A DNA stretch of 64,000 nt from SYAC01 sp046048055 (GTDB lineage Bacteria > Planctomycetota > Phycisphaerae > Phycisphaerales > SM1A02), in assembly GCA_046048055.1 (NCBI GenBank), contig JBJOGW010000079.1:1-64000 (forward strand). The letters are read 5' to 3'. The position numbers and the translations under genes are program-made. Below are positions 16,879-23,947 of this stretch, piece after piece (the stretch's first letter is position 1; each line of letters opens with the position of its first letter). A model generated the notes under the pieces. That model saw nothing but the letters and a program-made list of their open reading frames with translations, did no database searches and was not told the origin of the DNA.

Positions 16879-17792
16879 CAGCCGGCCTCCCTCGCGAGCG
16901 CCTCGTCCAGTTCGGCATCGGCCACGAAGGTTGCCGGTCCGGTCATGCGCACGCCATGCCCCGGACCATCCCACGCGATCCGCAGATGGCCCCCGGGAAG
17001 ACGCACGCGCACCGGCGACCCGCACGTTCCAGCGAGCACCGCCGCCACCGCCACCGCGCACGCGCCGGTCCCGCAGGCCATGGTGATGCCGCTGCCGCGC
17101 TCCCATGTGCGCATGGCAAGCCCACCCGGCTCGTGCTGGGCCGCGTGCACATTGATCCGCTGCGGAAACCACGGGTGGCGCTCCAGCCAGGGACCGACCG
17201 ACTCCAGCGGCACCCCACGCACGTCGCGGCACCAGAGCACCGCATGCGGATTGCCCATGCCCACCAGCGTCAGCCGGCCGTCGAAGCCGCTCGCACGAAT
17301 CCAGTCGTGCTGCTGCATCGCCTGCAACGCCTCGGGCGGCATCGGCCACCCCTGGACCGGTTCACGATCCGACACGCCCGGAAGCATGGCCGGCAGGGCC
17401 CCTGCCTCCAGCATGGGCTCGCCCATCTCGACCGTGGCCACGAAGTCATCGCCATCGCCATCCCAGGCCACCGCCAGCGTGCCACGACCGGTCTGCACAC
17501 GCAGCGGATTCGCCGTGGAGATGCCCCGATCCACGGCGTAGCGGGCCACACAGCGGATGCCGTTGCCGCACATCTGGGCTTCACCGCCGTCGGCGTTGAA
17601 GATGCGCATGCGAAGATGGGCGTCCGCCTGCTCAGCTGGCCCGATCAGGATCAGGCCGTCGCCGCCGAGCCCCCTGTGGCGATCGCTCACGGCCCGGGCC
17701 AGCCGCGCGGGGTCGGCCACGCGCTCGCGGAACGTGTCGACGTACACGTAGTCGTTGCCCAGCCCGTGCATCTTGGTCACGTGCAGGCTCAC
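16878..17792 (-). CDS. dapF: diaminopimelate epimerase
   Basis: DapF converts LL- to meso-diaminopimelate for lysine and peptidoglycan synthesis, using two active-site cysteines. The 304-residue product begins with 'VTKMHGLGNDYVYVD' and shows both cysteine motifs, 'MCGNGIRC' and 'ACGTGACA', plus 'RTWERGSGIT'. GTG 17792 is chosen because it overlaps the upstream lipoprotein stop as GTGA. The 3' end overlaps the M20 peptidase start, making a coupled three-gene operon (lipoprotein, dapF, M20). Confidence 0.96.
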   Translation of the reverse strand: MSLHVTKMHGLGNDYVYVDTFRERVADPARLARAVSDRHRGLGGDGLILIGPAEQADAHLRMRIFNADGGEAQMCGNGIRCVARYAVDRGISTANPLRVQTGRGTLAVAWDGDGDDFVATVEMGEPMLEAGALPAMLPGVSDREPVQGWPMPPEALQAMQQHDWIRASGFDGRLTLVGMGNPHAVLWCRDVRGVPLESVGPWLERHPWFPQRINVHAAQHEPGGLAMRTWERGSGITMACGTGACAVAVAAVLAGTCGSPVRVRLPGGHLRIAWDGPGHGVRMTGPATFVADAELDEALAREAG

Positions 17793-19231
17793 GCACCGGT
17801 CTCCGGCCTGCGCACGCTGCCCAGGTCCACCACCACCGGTCCGTGCCGGTAGTAGTCCACGTTCAGTTCGCCCTTGCCCAGAAAGGTGAAGACCAGGCAG
17901 TTGGCCCGGGTGCTGTTGGCGTAGGTGAAGTCGCCGATGTGCGGGCCCGCGTAACGGGTGTTGTCGTAACTCTGGGCGTGCAGATGAAAGTGGAAGAGAC
18001 CCGTGTAGCCCTGCTCGAACATCGCCGGCGGCGCCTCGAAGCGCAGGTCGTTGCCCTGCACCCGTGGGCGATGTTCGGTGAGCACGGCCTTGCCATCGGC
18101 ACCCACGGTCAGCACGCCGCCGTACTCCGTGCTGCGATCCTGCAGGTCCCGATCGGCCATGTCGAAGAGCTGGCGCCGGATCGCCGGATCCTGCAGCAGG
18201 TCCATGGCCAGCACCATCGCGGCCAGATCGCCCCAGCGGAACCGGTCTCGCTGGCTGTACAGGGTCTCGCTGAAGTCGCCGCCATAGCCGTCCAGCGTGG
18301 CCGTGGCCACCCGGCTGCCCTCGGCAGCGCGGCGGGACGCCACCATGCCGTACAGGTCCACGTTCGAGAGCGTGAGCAACTCCGGCCGGTGCCGTGCCGC
18401 GGCCACCGCCACCGGCAACTCGCGGATCTCGATGCTGGCGCGCGTCTCCTGAGGAAGGCGGGCGACCGCCGCACGGGCCTCGTTCCAGAATGCCAGGTTG
18501 CCGGTGTCCAGCAGCGATTGCAACCACAGGATCTCCTCGCGGGTCACCGGCACCATGCCGAGTTCGGCCGCGCACCGACGCAGATCCACCAGCAGGCGAT
18601 CGTCGGGTTTCACCGTGGCATCGGCCAGCAGCGCCACCAGACGCTCCCGCTGTCCCTGCTTCTGCAGCAGCTCCCAGCAGCGAAGCCGAAGGTTGCGCTC
18701 GGTCACCGGATCGGCGTCCACCAGCAGGTCCACCAGCACGTCGGTCAGGCGGTCCTCCCCGTGCATGGCCGCCAGAGCCTTGCGCTCGGGACGATCCTGA
18801 TCCTTCTCCACCCAGCCCGGCATCGGCGCGCTCCAGGCCCGCACCAGCGTGGGGGTCATGTCCATCCAGCCCTCCGAGGCGATCCGTTCGCACAACCAGG
18901 TTCGCCAAGCCAGCGCCTGCATCTTGGGCAGGTTCAACTTGAGGGTGTCCTTGAGGCCCTTCGGGTCCAGCTTGGCAAGGCGCGCAAAGGCTTCCTCGCG
19001 GATCGGCTGCGTGTATCCCGACTGGAACACCAGGATCCTGAGCTGACGCACGTACTCGGGTGCCGGCGTGGCATCGAGCGCCTGCATGGCCTTGCGCTGC
19101 GACGAGGGCATGGACTCCGGATTGGAGAGCACCTTCATGGGATCGCCGCGAAGCGAGCCTCCCCCGCACGCGACCAGCAGGAGCATCGCCACGGACATCG
19201 CCGCTCCGTGCCAGGGCGTCGCGCCTTGCAT
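17789..19231 (-). CDS. lipoprotein with helical-repeat body
   Basis: This is a 480-residue protein with a lipoprotein signal: lipobox LVAC, cysteine near residue 22 after 'MSVAMLLLVAC'. The mature part is helix-rich ('EEAFARLAKLDPKGLKDTLK', 'EEILWLQSLLDTG'), with a C-terminal region of mixed composition ('FHFHLHAQSYDNTRYAGPHI') that could bind metal through its histidines. No known family is recognised. ATG 19231 is supported by a TAGACT box exactly 7 nt upstream. The stop overlaps the GTG start of dapF, so it leads the operon. Confidence 0.72.
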   Translation of the reverse strand: MQGATPWHGAAMSVAMLLLVACGGGSLRGDPMKVLSNPESMPSSQRKAMQALDATPAPEYVRQLRILVFQSGYTQPIREEAFARLAKLDPKGLKDTLKLNLPKMQALAWRTWLCERIASEGWMDMTPTLVRAWSAPMPGWVEKDQDRPERKALAAMHGEDRLTDVLVDLLVDADPVTERNLRLRCWELLQKQGQRERLVALLADATVKPDDRLLVDLRRCAAELGMVPVTREEILWLQSLLDTGNLAFWNEARAAVARLPQETRASIEIRELPVAVAAARHRPELLTLSNVDLYGMVASRRAAEGSRVATATLDGYGGDFSETLYSQRDRFRWGDLAAMVLAMDLLQDPAIRRQLFDMADRDLQDRSTEYGGVLTVGADGKAVLTEHRPRVQGNDLRFEAPPAMFEQGYTGLFHFHLHAQSYDNTRYAGPHIGDFTYANSTRANCLVFTFLGKGELNVDYYRHGPVVVDLGSVRRPETGA

Positions 19232-19238
19232 GCGAGCG

Positions 19239-19244
19239 AGTCTA
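19239..19244 (-). promoter_or_regulatory. -10 box TAGACT for a leaderless lipoprotein-dapF operon
   Basis: On the minus strand TAGACT ends 7 nt before the ATG at 19231. It is the same hexamer and spacing as in front of ytcA. Confidence 0.55.
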
Positions 19245-19270
19245 TCCCCCCGCGATGAGGGCCTCTCGCC

Positions 19271-19507
19271 TCAGGTGGCTTCGCCACCAGCCGCCGGACG
19301 AATCTGCCCCACGATCGGGTTGCCTTCCTTCTCGCTGGCGGTGATCTGCTCGGCCACCTCGCGCCGGTGCACAGCCACCTCTCGCGGGAACTCGAACGCG
19401 ATCCGCACCCGATCTCCCTTGATGGTGGCGATCCGGACGATGCCCAGCGGAGCCGAGGGATCGCCGATGATGACTTCTTCCCCCTCGCGTCGCGTGATCA
19501 CCAGCAT
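19271..19507 (-). CDS. csrA: carbon storage regulator CsrA/RsmA
   Basis: CsrA is a homodimeric RNA-binding protein that blocks or stabilises mRNAs by binding GGA motifs in hairpin loops. The 78-residue product starts MLVITRREGEEVIIGD and has the family core 'GDRVRIAFEFPREVAVHRREV', including the strand-1 arginines and the C-terminal RNA-contact patch. It is a little longer than E. coli CsrA (61), with a short insertion after GDP and a C-terminal tail. It has the best Shine-Dalgarno site in the window (AGGAGG, 7 nt spacing), which itself contains GGA and could allow autoregulation. The upstream region carries an array of GGA-loop hairpins. Confidence 0.95.
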   Translation of the reverse strand: MLVITRREGEEVIIGDPSAPLGIVRIATIKGDRVRIAFEFPREVAVHRREVAEQITASEKEGNPIVGQIRPAAGGEAT

Positions 19508-19514
19508 CGATGGA

Positions 19515-19520
19515 CCTCCT
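19515..19520 (-). promoter_or_regulatory. strong Shine-Dalgarno of csrA containing GGA
   Basis: AGGAGG lies 7 nt before the csrA ATG. Most genes here lack a Shine-Dalgarno site, so this is a deliberate feature. The embedded GGA is a candidate CsrA autoregulation site. Confidence 0.7.
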
Positions 19521-19679
19521 GCCTTGGGAAGGACCCGCCGCGGCGCTCCAAGCCTCCGCGATTCCATGCGGACCCATCCGAGGGTTGCCGGACAACCCGA
19601 GATCATGCAGGGTACCGCAAGACTCCGCCTGATCCAACTCCAGTTTCCAACTGGTTTTGCCAAGAATTTGGGGATGCAA
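19521..19679 (-). other. csrA leader with two further hairpins
   Basis: Downstream of the 14-bp stem and before csrA lie two perfect hairpins on the csrA strand. CCAGTT-GGA-AACTGG (19640-19654) has GGA as its apical triloop. GGGTTG-TCCGG-CAACCC (19582-19598) has no GGA on this strand. Several unpaired GGA triplets follow (near 19565, 19558 and 19549). The segment may be the untranslated leader of csrA bound by CsrA itself. Confidence 0.45.
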
Positions 19680-19714
19680 ATGCCCTCGCAGGGCACATGT
19701 CCCTGCGAGGGCAT
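19680..19714 (-). terminator. perfect 14-bp stem, terminator candidate
   Basis: ATGCCCTCGCAGGG and its exact reverse complement are separated by a 7-nt loop (ACATGTG on the minus strand). The run after it on the minus strand is only TTTGC, so intrinsic termination would be weak. It may instead be a processing or stabilising 3' stem. Confidence 0.45.
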
Positions 19715-19943
19715 CGACGGATGGATGCCCACAGGGAGCATCCAGAGCGCCCGCCGCCTTCCGTGGCGGTCAGGTACCCCTGAGAGAACGGGCCATCCAT
19801 GGCCCGTGCGTCTGGTGCGGGAGTACGGGGTGGCTTGCCGTCCTTGGCAAACCCGCTCACCGAATCCCGCTCATGACCCGAGACCGGTCATCCATGACCG
19901 GTACCGGGCCTTCGCTGGCTCCACCATGCATCCTGCGTGGTGG
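19680..19943 (-). ncRNA. candidate CsrB/RsmZ-like CsrA-sequestering RNA
   Basis: On the minus strand, between mraZ and csrA, six hairpins carry GGA in the loop: 19921-19943 (loop AGGAT), 19883-19902 (stem ACCGGTC, loop ATGGAT), 19828-19854 (stem TTGCC, loop AAGGAC), 19788-19807 (stem ACGGGCC, loop ATGGAT), 19754-19769 (stem CCGCC, loop ACGGAA) and 19734-19752 (loop TCTGGAT, stem with one mismatch). Several match the CsrA consensus CANGGAUG. The array ends in a perfect 14-bp stem at 19680-19714. No open frame fits. The region could be a free sRNA, a processed mraZ 3' UTR or part of the csrA leader. No promoter is obvious; the array starts 25 nt after the mraZ stop. Confidence 0.6.
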
Positions 19944-19967
19944 GGCGGAAGTCCGTCGGCTGATCGC

Positions 19968-20432
19968 TCAGCCCGCGGGTCGCTGTCGCAGCGTCTCCCG
20001 CGCCCGCTGCCACACCTCGGTGGCGGCGGGATGAAGTCGTTCGCGTTCGCCCTTCCATTGCTCGGGCGTTCGGAGCTCCAGATGATCGCGCACCCCCAGA
20101 ATCACCACGTTGCCCGCCAGCTTGAAACGCTGCAGCATGCGATCGGGAACCCGAATGCGTCCCGCCTTGTCCAGCGGCGTGCGTGCGGACTGGCTGAACA
20201 GCAGCGTCTCGAAGTTCAGCATGGCCTCGTCGCCCACTAGCGAGCCGCCCAAAGCCGAGGAGAGCTGGGCGAACGTGGCCTCGGGCCAGAGCCAGAGTGC
20301 TCCATTGGGGCCGGGCGCCGCCACGAACACGGCGTCCTCCCCGTCGTGCGGCATGCAGGCCCGCAACTCGCTGGGGATGGCCAGACGCTGCTTGGCGTCG
20401 AGTGCGTGTTCGAATTCTCCAAGGAAGAGCAT
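19968..20432 (-). CDS. mraZ: transcriptional regulator MraZ
   Basis: MraZ is a ring-forming DNA-binding protein with two AbrB/SpoVT-type half-domains that represses its own promoter. The 154-residue product shows both repeats: 'LGEFEHALDAKQRLAIPSEL' and 'TPLDKAGRIRVPDRMLQRF'. It is normally the first gene of the division/cell-wall cluster, but here no rsmH, ftsI or mur gene follows. Instead it is followed after 25 nt by the GGA-hairpin array and csrA. Three direct boxes at 10-nt spacing overlap its promoter. Confidence 0.93.
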   Translation of the reverse strand: MLFLGEFEHALDAKQRLAIPSELRACMPHDGEDAVFVAAPGPNGALWLWPEATFAQLSSALGGSLVGDEAMLNFETLLFSQSARTPLDKAGRIRVPDRMLQRFKLAGNVVILGVRDHLELRTPEQWKGERERLHPAATEVWQRARETLRQRPAG

Positions 20433-20451
20433 GCACGATCACCGTGCGGGG

Positions 20452-20480
20452 AAGATAGATCACAATCCCCCACTTTGCAA
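20452..20480 (-). promoter_or_regulatory. promoter of mraZ
   Basis: On the minus strand TTGCAA (20480-20475) and TATCTT (20457-20452) are 17 nt apart, leaving a leader of about 12 nt. The -35 hexamer lies inside the MraZ box array. Confidence 0.55.
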
Positions 20481-20493
20481 CACTTCGCCCCAC
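20469..20493 (-). promoter_or_regulatory. MraZ operator: three GTG boxes with 10-nt period
   Basis: On the minus strand GTGGG, GTGTT and GTGGG occur exactly 10 nt apart (CAC triplets at 20491, 20481 and 20471 on the plus strand). This matches the TGGG direct-repeat operator known for MraZ. It covers the -35 region, so autorepression is expected. Confidence 0.65.
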
Positions 20494-20526
20494 CTTTCGA
20501 TGAATCCACGCACGCTCAACGAATCG

Positions 20527-20545
20527 CAGTTACGTCTTATAACTG
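20527..20545. promoter_or_regulatory. inverted repeat in the mraZ/flavin-reductase divergent spacer
   Basis: CAGTTA and TAACTG are perfect inverse copies around a 7-nt spacer, within the most A/T-rich intergenic stretch of the window. It may be an operator for either divergent gene; no binding protein can be named. Confidence 0.35.
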
Positions 20546-20617
20546 TTTATCGCGCGTTTCAAGATTGTAAATTCCTTTCCTTCATGATGTTGCGCTCGCA
20601 TTCTCTCGAATCCGGCC

Positions 20618-20623
20618 TAACTT
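20618..20623 (+). promoter_or_regulatory. -10 box TAACTT for a leaderless flavin-reductase-like gene
   Basis: TAACTT ends 7 nt before GTG 20631 and supports that start. Confidence 0.45.
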
Positions 20624-20630
20624 CGACTGC

Positions 20631-21173
20631 GTGACGTCGCGCCGCGACTGGCCATCGATCGACCGCGCCGAGATCGCCGACCTGCTCGAGGCCGTGCCGA
20701 GCGGTCGATTTCTGCTGACCAGCCGCTTTGGGGAACAGCGCTCGGCGGCCCTGGTGCGATGGGTTCAGCAGTGCGCCGTCAATCCGCCCATGGTGATGGT
20801 GGCTATCGAGAAGGGCCAGGCCCTGAGCCCGATCATTCGAGATGCCAGAAACTTCGCCCTGTGCAGGGTGCTGGACAACGATCCGCTGGTGGATCGAATC
20901 TTTCAGGCGATGCCCGAGCATGGGCGCGACCCTTTCATGGGGCTTCCCCACCTGAGCACGCCATCCATGTGCCCCGTGCCGCTGCGGGCGCAGTGGTGGA
21001 TGGACTGCGAATTGGTCCGGCATCTGGACATCGAGTCCGATCACGAGCTCTACATCGCCGGCATCCATCATGCAGGCCGGCTCGAGGCCTTTCGCTGCGC
21101 GGAACGCCGCGTTCCGCGACCCGCTGGCAAGAAGGCGGGCCCCAAGCGTGCGCTGAAGAAGCGGACGCGATGA
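20631..21173 (+). CDS. flavin reductase-like / split-barrel FMN-binding protein
   Basis: This is a 180-residue protein resembling the flavin reductase-like split-barrel family: 'PSGRFLLTSRFGEQRSAALV' then 'CAVNPPMVMVAIEKGQALSP', where the 'NPPMVMVAI' strand is typical, and 'RNFALCRV'. The C-terminus is a lysine/arginine-rich tail (about the last 20 residues). Such proteins bind FMN and reduce flavins or act as oxidoreductase modules; the partner is unknown. GTG 20631 is supported by a -10 box 7 nt upstream. It is divergent from mraZ. Confidence 0.72.
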   Translation: MTSRRDWPSIDRAEIADLLEAVPSGRFLLTSRFGEQRSAALVRWVQQCAVNPPMVMVAIEKGQALSPIIRDARNFALCRVLDNDPLVDRIFQAMPEHGRDPFMGLPHLSTPSMCPVPLRAQWWMDCELVRHLDIESDHELYIAGIHHAGRLEAFRCAERRVPRPAGKKAGPKRALKKRTR

Positions 21174-21189
21174 CGCCTTGGCGCGGGCC

Positions 21190-21195
21190 TAGCAT
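21190..21195 (+). promoter_or_regulatory. -10 box TAGCAT for a leaderless amidohydrolase gene
   Basis: TAGCAT ends 6 nt before GTG 21202. Confidence 0.35.
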
Positions 21196-21201
21196 GGCCA
21201 C

Positions 21202-22308
21202 GTGCCCCGAAACCCCTCCAATCTGCACGACCGGGACTATCGGTCCGAGGCTGGTCGCATGGCCATGCTGGAGCACGGCATCGTGGATGCGCACGCCCAC
21301 GTGAACGGGGCCCGCGCCGCCCGGTTGCTGCGTGAAGCCATGGATCTCTATGGTGTCACGCACATCTGGTCCATGACGGCCCTGGAGCAGGTCCCGCAGA
21401 TCCAGGACGTGCTGGGTGACCGGCTTCGCCTGATCGCGGTGCCGGATTTCGGCGGCAAGGATCGTCGGCACGCCCACGGCGCGGGATTCCTGGAGCGCAT
21501 CCGTGCCTATCACGGCCACGGTGCCCGCATCTGCAAGTTCTGGGCGGCCCCGCGCATCACGGACTATGCGATCGAGGCCGGTGACCCCTCCATGTTCCGG
21601 CTGGACAGTCCGCTCCGGATCGAGGCCATGGAGCTGGCCGCCTCGCTGGGCATGGCGTTCATGACCCATGTGGCCGATCCGGACACGTGGTTCGCCACCC
21701 GCTATGCGGATCACGCCAGGTACGGCCGCAAGGCGGAGCACTACGAACCCCTTGAGCGGTTGCTGAAACGCTTCGGCGTCCCCTGGATCGCGGCCCACAT
21801 GGGTGGATGGCCGGAGAACCTGGACTTTCTCGACGGCCTGCTGGAGCGTCATGCCAACCTGCACCTGGATGCCAGCGCCACCAAGTGGATGGTGCGCGAA
21901 CTCTCGCGGCACCCGCGGCAGCGGCTGGTGGACTTTCTTGCGCGGCACCGGGGCCGCGTGCTGTTCGGCAGCGACATCGTGACCACCGACGATCATCTGG
22001 CACCAGCCCCGGACAAGACCGAGATGGCCGCCAAGGCCAGTGCCCCGGAGGACGCCTTTGACCTGTATGCCAGCCGTTACTGGGCGCTGCGCACGCTCTG
22101 GGAGAGCGATCACGACGGCCCCAGCCCCATCGCGGATCCGGACCTGGCCTTGGTGCATCCCGATCGGCACGGCCCCATGGATGCGCCGCGATTGCGCGGC
22201 AAGCGGCTGCCCGGCGACCTGCTCCGCTCGCTCTACCGCGACGCGGCCGTGGCCTTCGAGAGCCGGATCACGTCGGCAGGATCGACCATGGCGGCTTCGA
22301 AGGCCTGA
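21202..22308 (+). CDS. amidohydrolase-family (amidohydrolase_2) metal-dependent hydrolase
   Basis: This is a 368-residue TIM-barrel hydrolase of the Amidohydrolase_2 type (ACMSD/resorcylate decarboxylase-like superfamily). Metal-site features are 'VDAHAHVNG' (HxH after strand 1), 'AFMTHVADPD' (strand-5 His), 'IAAHMGGWPE' (strand-6 His) and 'VLFGSDIVTTDD' (strand-8 Asp). Reaction and substrate cannot be inferred. GTG 21202 is used. The last 76 nt overlap the convergent glycosyltransferase gene. Confidence 0.82.
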   Translation: MPRNPSNLHDRDYRSEAGRMAMLEHGIVDAHAHVNGARAARLLREAMDLYGVTHIWSMTALEQVPQIQDVLGDRLRLIAVPDFGGKDRRHAHGAGFLERIRAYHGHGARICKFWAAPRITDYAIEAGDPSMFRLDSPLRIEAMELAASLGMAFMTHVADPDTWFATRYADHARYGRKAEHYEPLERLLKRFGVPWIAAHMGGWPENLDFLDGLLERHANLHLDASATKWMVRELSRHPRQRLVDFLARHRGRVLFGSDIVTTDDHLAPAPDKTEMAAKASAPEDAFDLYASRYWALRTLWESDHDGPSPIADPDLALVHPDRHGPMDAPRLRGKRLPGDLLRSLYRDAAVAFESRITSAGSTMAASKA

Positions 22309-23294
22309 AGCCGCGACTGCGTGGCCCAGCGCACCCGAAGGGCCAGTGCCAACGCGCGCCGCAGGTCCGTGTCCTCGTGCAGGCGAAGCACGGCGGCACC
22401 CAGACCGTTCACGCCGGCACCCAGCAGCGCCTCCACGCCCGGGTCCACGCCCGCCGCCGCCATCGAACGATCGCATGCCACCAGCGCGCACCCAAGCCCG
22501 GCCGCCACGGCGGGGTCAAGAGCCGTTCCGTCCTGGTCGGGATCGGGAATGCTCAGGCACACGTCCAGCCCGTCCGCCAGAGCCTCGGGCGCATGCAGCG
22601 CCTCCACAAAGTGCACCCGGTCCCTGAATCCGAAGGAACGCGCGAAGGTCTGCATGGCCCCCGCTTCGCGCGTGTCCGGGTGCAGCAGCAGTCGCACGTC
22701 GGCGCCGGCCAGCGCCGCCCTTCCGACCGCCTCCATGGCCGCAAACGCGTCACCCTGGCCCTGGCCGGCAGGGAGCAGCGCCACCACGGTGGTGCCCGGC
22801 TTGGCACGCCAGGCCCGGCGGAGTTCGTCGCGGCGGTCGGCGTGGGAGGCCCGCGCGAACGGCACGGCTGGCAGCTGCAGCGATCGCATGCGAAAGGCAG
22901 GCCATCCCGCTCGCTGCAGCGGGCCCATGAGCGACTCGCATGCAGCCAGCACATGGCCGCCGGTTCCGGGGTGGCCAACCAGCGGCACGGCGTCGAGCAC
23001 GTGCACGGCCTGCCAGTCATCGGCCGCGGCGTCCAGCAACTCGGCGCACCGCGTGCCCCACGCCACCACCAGGTCGGCCCGCATCGACCGCAGTAGGCGA
23101 CGCAGCGAGGACGCCGCGATGGCTCGGGACGGACCCCTGGGCAACCGGGCATGGCACGCCAGTTCGGGCACGGTGTTGCCCAACAGAACCGTCGTGGCCG
23201 GGGACCGAAGCGGTCGCGAAATCCGCTCCAGCCAACGAGCACCCGCCGGACCCTCAGGATCGACCAGATGCACGGGCGGACGCTCGCCGCTCAC
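22233..23294 (-). CDS. glycosyltransferase, GT-B fold (GT4-like), diverged
   Basis: This is a 353-residue protein with the layout of a GT-B retaining glycosyltransferase: an N-terminal acceptor domain ('LRSMRADLVVAWGTRCAEL') and a C-terminal nucleotide-sugar domain ('RAKPGTTVVALLPAGQGQ', 'GADVRLLLHPDTREAG', 'FRDRVHFVEALHAPEALAD', 'AVAAGLGCALVACD'). The E-x7-E donor motif is weak, so the activity is uncertain. It is the last gene of an overlapping operon; its GTG overlaps the preceding stop (GTGA). It also overlaps the amidohydrolase 3' end convergently. Confidence 0.7.
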   Translation of the reverse strand: MSGERPPVHLVDPEGPAGARWLERISRPLRSPATTVLLGNTVPELACHARLPRGPSRAIAASSLRRLLRSMRADLVVAWGTRCAELLDAAADDWQAVHVLDAVPLVGHPGTGGHVLAACESLMGPLQRAGWPAFRMRSLQLPAVPFARASHADRRDELRRAWRAKPGTTVVALLPAGQGQGDAFAAMEAVGRAALAGADVRLLLHPDTREAGAMQTFARSFGFRDRVHFVEALHAPEALADGLDVCLSIPDPDQDGTALDPAVAAGLGCALVACDRSMAAAGVDPGVEALLGAGVNGLGAAVLRLHEDTDLRRALALALRVRWATQSRLQAFEAAMVDPADVIRLSKATAASR

Positions 23295-23947
23295 CGCCGG
23301 ACGCCCACGCCCTTGCCCAGCTCGTTCTTCTCGTGCTTGTAGAAGAGCTTGGCGATTCGATCACCCAGATTGTCCGCCAGCTGGTCCTCGATGCCGCGAC
23401 GGCCTGCGGGGCTGTTGTACAGCTCCATCGACACCTCGCGCATGGTGCTGTTCACCTGAACGCCAGGATCGTTGGCGTCGCTGGGGAAGAGCCGGGCCCG
23501 GTTGGTGGCATCGATCACCTTGACCAGTGCGTAGCCGTTGGGCCGCGGGACGTTGCCAGGCTCGGACAGGTTGAAGCCGCCGATCTGCACGTAGATGACC
23601 ACCTCGGCGCCCACCTTCTCGCCGATCTCCGCGATGGACAGCGGCTTGGCGATGCTCTCCTCGCGACGCGCCACCGCCACGGCATCACGGGTGGTGATGG
23701 TGGCCGAGACCAGCTCCTGCTGCATCAGGTCGCCGGCCACGCGGTCACCAATGATGGTCCGGAGCTGGGTGCGCGGAAGCAGGTTCTTGCGGTCATCCAC
23801 GAACACGACCGTGGGACGGTCGGGCAGCGTGTACTGGGCCTCGTTCGAGGGCGGGCCCTCCAGGATGTAGAGGGCGGGCGTGACGATGTTGCATCCGGGC
23901 ACCATGGCCGCCGAGGCGAGCAGCATGCACAGGACGGCGCGGATCAC
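23291..23947 (-). CDS. lipoprotein, hypothetical (GNA1162-like context)
   Basis: This is a 218-residue protein with signal 'LCMLLASAAMVPGC' and a lipobox cysteine near residue 19. The mature part contains 'EAQYTLPDRPTVVFVDDRKN' and an alpha/beta body ('IGEKVGAEVVIYVQIGGFNL', 'GYALVKVIDATNRARLFP') reminiscent of small periplasmic lipoproteins that sense or build secretion assemblies. No family is certain. GTG 23947 overlaps the upstream lipoprotein stop (GTGA), and its own stop overlaps the next GTG. Confidence 0.75.
   Translation of the reverse strand: MIRAVLCMLLASAAMVPGCNIVTPALYILEGPPSNEAQYTLPDRPTVVFVDDRKNLLPRTQLRTIIGDRVAGDLMQQELVSATITTRDAVAVARREESIAKPLSIAEIGEKVGAEVVIYVQIGGFNLSEPGNVPRPNGYALVKVIDATNRARLFPSDANDPGVQVNSTMREVSMELYNSPAGRRGIEDQLADNLGDRIAKLFYKHEKNELGKGVGVRR

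Noticed and set aside
16878..19169. 763-residue open frame on the minus strand
   Set aside because: Its first 450 codons are a shadow of the lipoprotein gene in another frame; only the dapF part from 17792 is real.
19750..19800. Glycine-riboswitch-like string (TTCTCTCAGG ... CTCTGGA) on the minus strand
   Set aside because: Only the 3' half words resemble the aptamer; the GCCGAAGG core and P1 pairing are missing. The stretch is better explained by hairpins with GGA loops, and the downstream gene is csrA.
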